Translations under genes and position numbers: made by a program | Notes under the pieces: generated by a model | The model's input: the letters and a program-made list of their open reading frames with translations, nothing else | What the model was told of the DNA's origin: nothing | Databases searched by the model: none | Part shown: piece after piece, positions 20,631 through 24,910 of the stretch | Layout: each line of letters starts with the position of its first letter | Position numbering within the stretch: position 1 is the stretch's first letter | Origin: an uncultured Mycoplasmatota bacterium | Lineage (GTDB): Bacteria; Bacillota_I; Bacilli_A; RF39; UBA660 | Length of the DNA: 24,910 nucleotides | Reading direction: 5' to 3' | Assembly: GCA_900552235.1 (NCBI GenBank) | Contig: URYZ01000011.1 | Location: 1 to 24,910 of the forward strand

Positions 20631-21827
20631 TTATTCTTTTTCTAATAAACAAACCGTTTCTATATGTTTTGTTTTTGGAAACATATTAAATGGTGTTAAT
20701 GATATAACTTTATAGCTTTCCTCAAGAAGTTTTATATCTTTATAAAGTGTTTTTGGATTACATGATACATAAACAATTCTTTTACATTTTTTATTAAGCA
20801 AGTTATTTATTACTTTTTTAGAAAGTCCACTTCTTGGAGGATCTACAACTACTGTATCAAAATCTCCTATTTTAATATTTGAAGCATCCATACATTTAAA
20901 ATCAATATTTTTTATATTATTTATTTTCTTATTTATATTAAAAGAATTAATTGCAAAACTATTTTCTTCTACTCCTAAAATATATTTATAACTATCTTTT
21001 AAATACATTCCAATTGTACCTGTACCACAATATAAATCAAGTAAATTATTACCATTTTTGGCATATTCTTTTACTTTATCATAAAGCTTAATCATACAAG
21101 TTGTATTAACTTGAAAAAAAGAATCTTTATTAATTGTATATTTTAAATCATTAATTATTTCCGTAATATAACTTTTTCCATATATAACATCATCATTTAA
21201 AGATAAAGAAGTTATATTATTTTCTTTTCCAAATTCTTTTAGTTTTTCTTCATTTGTACTACCTTTAAAAGATATAAGTATTTCATTATTAAAAATAGCC
21301 TTTCTTATCATTATTTCTTTTATATTTGTTAAATCAAGTGTTTTTATTTTAGGTATTAAATTATTTATATCTTTATCTAATAATAAACAATTATCAATTT
21401 CTACTAAATCATTACTATTAGAATTATAAAATCCTAACTTAGAATTAAATATATGAAAAGTAACTTTATTACGATAATTATTAAACAAAGAAGCTTCTAT
21501 TTCATTTACTTTATAAGAATTAAATAAATTTTTTATATAATTTTCTTTTAATAAATTTTCTTCTTTTTCATCTATATGAAGTAAATTACATCCTCCACAT
21601 TTTAAATAATAAGGACAAGCAGTTTCTTTTCTTAAAGGACTTTTCTTTATTATTTCAATAATTTTAGCTTCAGCATATCTTTTATTTACTTTTATTATTT
21701 TTATTTTTATAAGTTCATCTTTTAAACCATTTTTTACAAATACAACAAAATTATTAATTCTAGTAATTCCATTTCCATTTATATCATGTTCGTTTATTAA
21801 AACTTCATAAATATCATCTATTTTCAT
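20631..21827 (-). CDS. 23S rRNA (uracil-C5)-methyltransferase, RlmD/TrmA family
   Basis: A 398-residue rRNA methyltransferase. The TRAM domain fills about 1-60. The [4Fe-4S] cluster ligands are all present: Cys71, Cys77 and Cys80 in ACPYYLKCGGCNLLH, and Cys147 in VEIDNCLLLD. The SAM domain has FFQVNTTCMIKLYD (237-250), NLLDLYCGTGTIGMYL (261-276), VVVDPPRSGL (326-335), the nucleophile Cys356 in VYVSCNPKTL, and HIETVCLL (388-395) with the base Glu390. The family methylates U747 and/or U1939 of 23S rRNA (RlmC/RlmD/RlmCD); which site cannot be told here. The ribosome site is AGAGGT. Its 3' end is duplicated at 20343-20435. Confidence 0.92.
   Translation of the reverse strand: MKIDDIYEVLINEHDINGNGITRINNFVVFVKNGLKDELIKIKIIKVNKRYAEAKIIEIIKKSPLRKETACPYYLKCGGCNLLHIDEKEENLLKENYIKNLFNSYKVNEIEASLFNNYRNKVTFHIFNSKLGFYNSNSNDLVEIDNCLLLDKDINNLIPKIKTLDLTNIKEIMIRKAIFNNEILISFKGSTNEEKLKEFGKENNITSLSLNDDVIYGKSYITEIINDLKYTINKDSFFQVNTTCMIKLYDKVKEYAKNGNNLLDLYCGTGTIGMYLKDSYKYILGVEENSFAINSFNINKKINNIKNIDFKCMDASNIKIGDFDTVVVDPPRSGLSKKVINNLLNKKCKRIVYVSCNPKTLYKDIKLLEESYKVISLTPFNMFPKTKHIETVCLLEKE
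20656..20699. repeat. Direct repeat copy B (inside rlmD 3' end)
   Basis: Partner of 20359-20402, here in the intact gene, coding for the conserved LTPFNMFPKTKHIETV end. Confidence 0.9.
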
Positions 21828-21845
21828 ATATACCTCTATTTAAAA

Positions 21846-21867
21846 AATCAAGCCATTAGGTTTGATT
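21846..21867 (-). terminator. Terminator of the 22446-21866 operon
   Basis: Nine-base arms (21846-21854, 21859-21867) with one mismatch in the minus-strand RNA, a four-base loop and six T. It lies between the operon and the rlmD ribosome site. Confidence 0.65.
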
Positions 21868-22108
21868 AATTAATTCTTTCTACAAATTTTGGTAAAAGTA
21901 TACTTAATGCTTCAGCATTTGTTACTTTCTTTAAAACTTTATTTTTATAGTCTACAAGTAATATTTTATATTTATTTGTAGCCATTGTTTCATCATATAA
22001 AACTTCATTAGCAAACAAAAAATCATTATCCATAAAATTTATCTTATCTAGTACTACAATTTTCTTATTATTAGAAAGAGCAAGTACATCAAATTTATTT
22101 ATATTCAT
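21866..22108 (-). CDS. Small unknown protein, paralog of the 12107-12364 product
   Basis: An 80-residue protein with the same ordered blocks as the product at 12107-12364: a beta-rich start (KFDVLALSNNKKIVVLDKIN), FANEVLYDETMATNKYKILL, KKVTNAEALSILLPKFVERI at the end. It lacks the acidic tail of its paralog. No membrane segment is seen. The ATG overlaps the stop of the upstream gene by one base (TAATG), with AGGGG upstream, so translation is coupled. Tentatively DUF1292-like; role unknown. Confidence 0.65.
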   Translation of the reverse strand: MNINKFDVLALSNNKKIVVLDKINFMDNDFLFANEVLYDETMATNKYKILLVDYKNKVLKKVTNAEALSILLPKFVERIN

Positions 22109-22446
22109 TATTTACCCCTTCCATCAAGTTTTTCTTTAGCACCATCTAAAGCAGAAACTATTTTATCAAAACTTTCTTTATTATTTTTTAAATTTATAAC
22201 ACTTTCTAAAGCAAGTTGTTTATTTTCTATTAAATAATTAATTTCTAATGCTTCTTCTTCACTTGTTAAACTAGATAAAACTTTAATTGGTGTTACTTCT
22301 CCTGATTTACAATGATTACTAAATCTTTTTATTAAATCTTCTTTTCTTTTAATAAGTTCTTCTTTTTCTAAAGCACTGATGTTAGGATCTTTAAGTTTTT
22401 CAATTATAGTATTTAACTCATTAAATATTTGTTCACTAATATTCAT
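22108..22446 (-). CDS. Helical protein of unknown function, operon partner of the small paralog
   Basis: A 112-residue charged helical protein with a good ribosome site (GGGAGGAC). It opens MNISEQIFNELNTIIEKLKD, continues LEKEELIKRKEDLIKRFSNH, has one Cys, a Ser/Thr-rich hinge (VTPIKVLSSLTSEEEALEI), and ends in a Lys/Gly-rich tail. Heptad-like spacing suggests a coiled coil. Family not recognised. It sits first in a two-gene operon, as the longer coiled-coil gene (12394-13287) does before the other paralog, but the two partners do not look alike in sequence. Confidence 0.6.
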   Translation of the reverse strand: MNISEQIFNELNTIIEKLKDPNISALEKEELIKRKEDLIKRFSNHCKSGEVTPIKVLSSLTSEEEALEINYLIENKQLALESVINLKNNKESFDKIVSALDGAKEKLDGRGK

Positions 22447-22610
22447 ATATAAGTCCTCCCTTATATTATCTAAGATAATTATATAATTTTTTTATTATGT
22501 AGTCAATTAATTTATTAAATTATATGTTTTGAAAATTAAATATTTGTATAATTTAAAAGATTATGTTGTAATGTATTTATCAAGGAAATCTTGAATATAA
22601 TAAAAAAGGA

Positions 22611-22694
22611 AACATTCAAGTTTGCAAGTTTGAATGTTTACCGTTCAGGTGGAGACATTTAGTCTTTTAAATTAAGACTAAATGTCATTTTTTT
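22611..22694 (+). ncRNA. Candidate plus-strand structured RNA with intrinsic terminator
   Basis: In the gene-free stretch 22447-22812 the plus strand carries two hairpins. The first has nine-base arms (22611-22619, 22630-22638) around a ten-base loop and includes a tandem CAAGTTTG. A 15-base linker (ACCGTTCAGGTGGA) follows. The second is a perfect 13-base stem (22654-22666, 22674-22686) with a seven-base loop followed by A and seven T: a strong plus-strand terminator. No plus-strand gene precedes it for thousands of bases, so it must end a short local transcript. TATAAT sites lie at 22546-22551 and 22597-22602 (approximate); their -35 elements are weak. No known RNA family is recognised. Confidence 0.45.
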
Positions 22695-22785
22695 ATTACT
22701 ACTATCAAAATAATAAGAAGGAATAAAATGATAGCAATGAACCTTAAAACAGTTATAATAAATGTTTAATTTTATTAAAAAATAA

Positions 22786-22803
22786 AACTACATAAATGTA
22801 GTT
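22786..22803 (-). terminator. tRNA-Leu terminator
   Basis: Seven-base arms (22786-22792, 22797-22803), four-base loop, T-rich minus-strand tract (TTATTTTTTAA). It lies ten bases after the tRNA CCA. Confidence 0.65.
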
Positions 22804-22812
22804 ATTTTTATT

Positions 22813-22895
22813 TGGTACCTGTGGTGGGACTCGAACCCACATGGTTTCCCATTAGATTTTGAGTCTAACATGTCTACCGATTTCATCACACAGGC
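22813..22895 (-). tRNA. tRNA-Leu (anticodon CAA)
   Basis: 83 bases with encoded CCA. Anticodon stem TTAGA/TCTAA around CTCAAAA, giving CAA (reads TTG). Variable arm TGGGAAACCA; T arm GTGGGTTCGAGTCCCAC. Acceptor GCCTGTG/CACAGGT starts with a G-U pair, slightly unusual. It has a TATAAT-like box upstream but, unlike the other two tRNA units, no inverted repeat. Confidence 0.92.
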
Positions 22896-22935
22896 ATTTA
22901 CATGATTAATTATAACATATAACAAGACAAAAGAA

Positions 22936-22954
22936 AAGAACTTTTATAGTTCTT
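22936..22954 (-). terminator. scpB terminator
   Basis: Seven-base arms (22936-22942, 22948-22954) with a five-base loop, then TTTTCTTTT on the minus strand; the scpB stop codon lies in the loop. Confidence 0.6.
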
Positions 22955-23516
22955 CAACTTCAACTTCTTTATATCTTGATTCGTATAAATCAACATCATC
23001 TTCATTTGTTGTTATATCTTCCAATTTAGGTAAATCTTCTTTAGAAGAAAGACCAAAGTAATCTAAAAACTGATTAGTTATACCATATAAATTAGGCCTG
23101 CCTGGTAAAGTACTTTTACCTAATTCTTTAACAAAATCTTTAGCTATTAAATTTCTTATCATTTGACTTGAATTAATACCTCTAAGTTCATCAACTTGTG
23201 CTCTTGTTATTGGTTCATTATAAGCTATTATAGCAAGAGTTTCCAAAGCACTTTGAGAAAGTGTTTTTACACTATCTTTTTCTACATATTTTTCATAAAA
23301 ATATTTATGTTCTTTTTTAGTTGTTAGTTTATAATTATCCCCAAATTTTTTTATAATAATTCCTTTATCAGGACTTGTATATTCTTTTTGAAGTTCATTA
23401 ATTAAACATTTAACATTTTCTTCATCTGTTTCTAAAATATCACAAATATCTTTCATATCTATTCCTTCATCCCCCACAAGGAATAAAAGACCTTCAAGTA
23501 CTGCTTTTAAATTCAT
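22944..23516 (-). CDS. scpB: Segregation and condensation protein B (ScpB)
   Basis: A 190-residue kleisin-associated winged-helix protein. It opens MNLKAVLEGLLFLVGDEGID. The typical middle is YTSPDKGIIIKKFGDNYKLT, then LSQSALETLAIIAYNEPITR and AQVDELRGINSSQMIRNLIA, ending in GRPNLYGITNQFLDYFGLSS. These are the two winged-helix domains (about 1-75 and 80-165). ScpB dimers bind ScpA in the SMC complex that organises and separates chromosomes. It overlaps scpA by four bases (ATGA-type) and is followed by its terminator. Confidence 0.95.
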   Translation of the reverse strand: MNLKAVLEGLLFLVGDEGIDMKDICDILETDEENVKCLINELQKEYTSPDKGIIIKKFGDNYKLTTKKEHKYFYEKYVEKDSVKTLSQSALETLAIIAYNEPITRAQVDELRGINSSQMIRNLIAKDFVKELGKSTLPGRPNLYGITNQFLDYFGLSSKEDLPKLEDITTNEDDVDLYESRYKEVEVEEL

Positions 23517-24232
23517 AAGTTAACACCTGCTTCACAATATATTTTATCAAAATTATTTTCTTGAATAATTTTTAATTCGTTATTTTTTGCCATCTCAAGT
23601 ATAGATAAAAAAGTAACTACAACATAAGGTTTGCTATAATTTTCAAAAAGATCAAAAAACTCTACTTTTTTTCTTAATTTTAATATATTTCTAACTTGAT
23701 ATGTTCTTTCTTCAACACTTATTTCTTTGGTTGTTACTTTAGTAGAAATTGGTTTTTCATAATTTTTTCTTTCTAAAAATCTACTAAAAGCTTTAAGTAA
23801 ATCATCTAAAGTAACATCTTCTCCTAATTTAATTTCATCACTTTTAAATTCTTTTAAAGAAGAAGTTGATTTAGTAAATAAATCTTTTCTTTCTTCTTCA
23901 AGTTGTTTTAAAATTGGAGTTGTTTCTTTATATTTTTTATATTCAATTAATCTATTTATTAATTCTTCTTTAGCATCAATTTCATCTTCATCTTCTTTTT
24001 CTGGTCTTGGAAGAAGATAATTAGATTTCATATACATAAGTTCACTTGCCATAACTAAATAACTTGATGCGATACTTAAGTTTAATTCTTCCATATGAGA
24101 AATAAAATCTAAATATTGATTAGTAAGACTAACTATTTCAATATTAAATATATCCATTTTTGATTCTTTTATTAAATGTAATAATAAATCAAGTGGTCCT
24201 TCAAAGTCATTTATTTTAAATTTATAATCCAT
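23513..24232 (-). CDS. scpA: Segregation and condensation protein A (ScpA)
   Basis: A 239-residue kleisin. It starts YKINDFEGPLDLLLHLIKES in family form (here YKFKINDFEGPLDLLLHLIK), then MDIFNIEIVSLTNQYLDF and LVMASELMYMKSNYLLPRPE, the SMC-neck-binding N-domain. The middle is an acidic linker that binds ScpB; the C-terminal winged helix holds KVEFFDLFENYSKPYVVVTF and LSILEMAKNNELKIIQ. ScpA bridges the SMC heads. No smc gene is in the window. It is co-transcribed with scpB. The usual length is 240-260 residues. Confidence 0.95.
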   Translation of the reverse strand: MDYKFKINDFEGPLDLLLHLIKESKMDIFNIEIVSLTNQYLDFISHMEELNLSIASSYLVMASELMYMKSNYLLPRPEKEDEDEIDAKEELINRLIEYKKYKETTPILKQLEEERKDLFTKSTSSLKEFKSDEIKLGEDVTLDDLLKAFSRFLERKNYEKPISTKVTTKEISVEERTYQVRNILKLRKKVEFFDLFENYSKPYVVVTFLSILEMAKNNELKIIQENNFDKIYCEAGVNL

Positions 24233-24284
24233 ATTACAACATCCTTTTATATAACAAATAAATTATAGCATACTTTGAAAGAAT

Positions 24285-24313
24285 TTGCATTATTTTTTGT
24301 TTTATGATATAAT
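24285..24313 (+). promoter_or_regulatory. SigA-type promoter of the CFI-box-like gene
   Basis: TTGCAT (24285-24290), 17-base spacer, TATAAT (24308-24313), then a leader with AAGGAGG before the ATG at 24339. One of the clearest promoters in the window. Confidence 0.7.
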
Positions 24314-24338
24314 ATAAACACTTTTTAAGGAGGCATAT

Positions 24339-24848
24339 ATGGCAAATAGATGTGGAGATTGTGACTTTTTAAATTATAGAGATACTAAATGGGGTGGAGA
24401 TAAAGTTTGGTGTAATTACAAAGGATATTATGTAAAACCAGAGGAAGTTGCTTGTGATAATTATACATATAAAGGACATAGATATGGTAGATATTTGATA
24501 ACAGCAACTTGTAAAATACTAAATATTGAAGATGAAAAATGTAAAAAACTTTATGATGCTTTTGATATTGTAAGAGATGAAAAAACACCAGAAACAGAAA
24601 ATATGTATGACATGATAAAAGGTTATGATATTGTTGGACCTCAAATAGCAGCAAAACTATTTAATGATAATTTTAAAGAAGAAATTGCTTATTCAATGTT
24701 AAATGATTATATTTTACCATGTTTAACTTTAGTACAAAACGGATCATATCTTGAAGCAGTTAATTTATATGATGATATGACTATGACTTTATATAACTTC
24801 TATTTTAAAAAAGAAGATAATTTACCATTAACAAGAAAAAAGGACTAA
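24339..24848 (+). CDS. Zinc-ribbon-like protein with a divergent CFI-box-type C-terminal domain
   Basis: A 169-residue cytosolic protein. The N-terminus has four spaced Cys (5, 8, 25, 39: NRCGDCDF, VWCNYKG, EVACDN), suggesting a small metal-binding or ribbon fold. From residue 50, RYGRYLITATCKILNIEDEK followed by CKKLYDAFDIVRDE resembles the CFI-box-CTERM domain (usual form CFITTAxCxxLGKPDxCxELxxLRxFRD), with Cys58 and Cys68 in the matching places but the leading CF lost. The rest is helical. That domain has no settled function. The gene has a strong promoter and ribosome site, stands alone on the plus strand, and ends with a terminator. The domain match is by eye; the gene is firm. Confidence 0.6.
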   Translation: MANRCGDCDFLNYRDTKWGGDKVWCNYKGYYVKPEEVACDNYTYKGHRYGRYLITATCKILNIEDEKCKKLYDAFDIVRDEKTPETENMYDMIKGYDIVGPQIAAKLFNDNFKEEIAYSMLNDYILPCLTLVQNGSYLEAVNLYDDMTMTLYNFYFKKEDNLPLTRKKD

Positions 24849-24870
24849 TAAGTCCTCAGAGTGTAGACAA

Positions 24871-24892
24871 ACCCCTAGATTTTTCTAGAGGT
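24871..24892 (+). terminator. Terminator of the CFI-box-like gene
   Basis: Arms 24871-24879 and 24884-24892 with one mismatch and a four-base loop, followed by TTTCTT. A smaller hairpin (AGGAC/GTCCT) overlaps the stop codon at 24841-24855. Confidence 0.6.
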
Positions 24893-24910
24893 TTTCTTAG
24901 GAATAAATTT

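Noticed and set aside
20439..20645. Plus-strand open frame of 68 codons in the decayed stretch.
   Set aside because: No ribosome site, biased hydrophobic/Phe content, and the minus strand of the same bases holds recognisable MazG-like and rlmD fragments.
24385..24654. Minus-strand open frame opposite the CFI-box-like gene.
   Set aside because: Composition rich in Tyr, His and Leu typical of an antisense shadow; no ribosome site; the plus-strand gene has promoter and ribosome site.

Overview
Most of the window (about 430 to the end) is AT-rich, Gram-positive sequence with strong AGGAGG-type ribosome binding sites, short intergenic gaps and compact terminators. It carries peptidoglycan genes (murD, a sortase, a peptidoglycan deacetylase) and many endospore genes (spoIIID, sspI, gerM-like, gerE, spoIIIAH, spoIIGA-sigE). 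This fits an uncultured, low-GC, spore-forming Bacillota, probably of the Bacilli/Erysipelotrichales/RF39-like gut lineages; the placement is inference from gene content and codon bias. The first ~430 bases are different: 33 of the first 60 bases are G or C, there is no Shine-Dalgarno, and they encode the N-terminus of a Bacteroidota-type RnfD. The window therefore starts with a chimeric join or a foreign insert.

Layout. 1-430: foreign rnfD start. 431-2314: a junction-truncated ORF, spoIIID, then a graveyard of accessory fragments (rmlC, a RhuM-family piece, and a dinD with three lesions but intact promoter and RBS) ending near tRNA-Lys. 2602-8914: cell-envelope genes (deacetylase, DUF2207 protein, LemA, sortase) with an M29 aminopeptidase, the spore gene sspI and a Tyr/Pro-rich coat-like gene. 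8901-14059: uvrC, an ADP-ribosyltransferase-like unknown, a YigZ/IMPACT protein, a two-gene unknown operon, mscL and a small unknown. 14126-14288: tRNA-Pro and tRNA-Arg. 14343-18588: gerM-like, gerE, spoIIIAH, holA, sigE and spoIIGA. 18644-22446: murD, a small unknown, a decayed stretch with a duplicated rlmD tail and a MazG-like remnant, rlmD, and a second unknown operon related to the one at 12107-13287. 22447-22812: a gene-free stretch with a plus-strand structured RNA candidate. 22813-24848: tRNA-Leu, scpB, scpA and a CFI-box-like protein.

How the genes work together. SpoIIGA cleaves pro-SigE; SigE and SpoIIID drive early mother-cell genes such as spoIIIAH; GerE acts late with SigK. Promoter-like sites matching this cascade are visible: SigE-like before spoIIIAH, and SigK-like before gerE and before the coat-like gene. 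LemA and the DUF2207 protein form a familiar membrane pair. ScpA and ScpB are the SMC partners. Several genes end inside their own terminator hairpins, which suggests strong compaction.

The least explained items are the tRNA promoters followed directly by inverted repeats, the paralogous small-protein operons, the ART-like gene before uvrC, the plus-strand RNA near 22650 and the rlmD 3'-end duplication.
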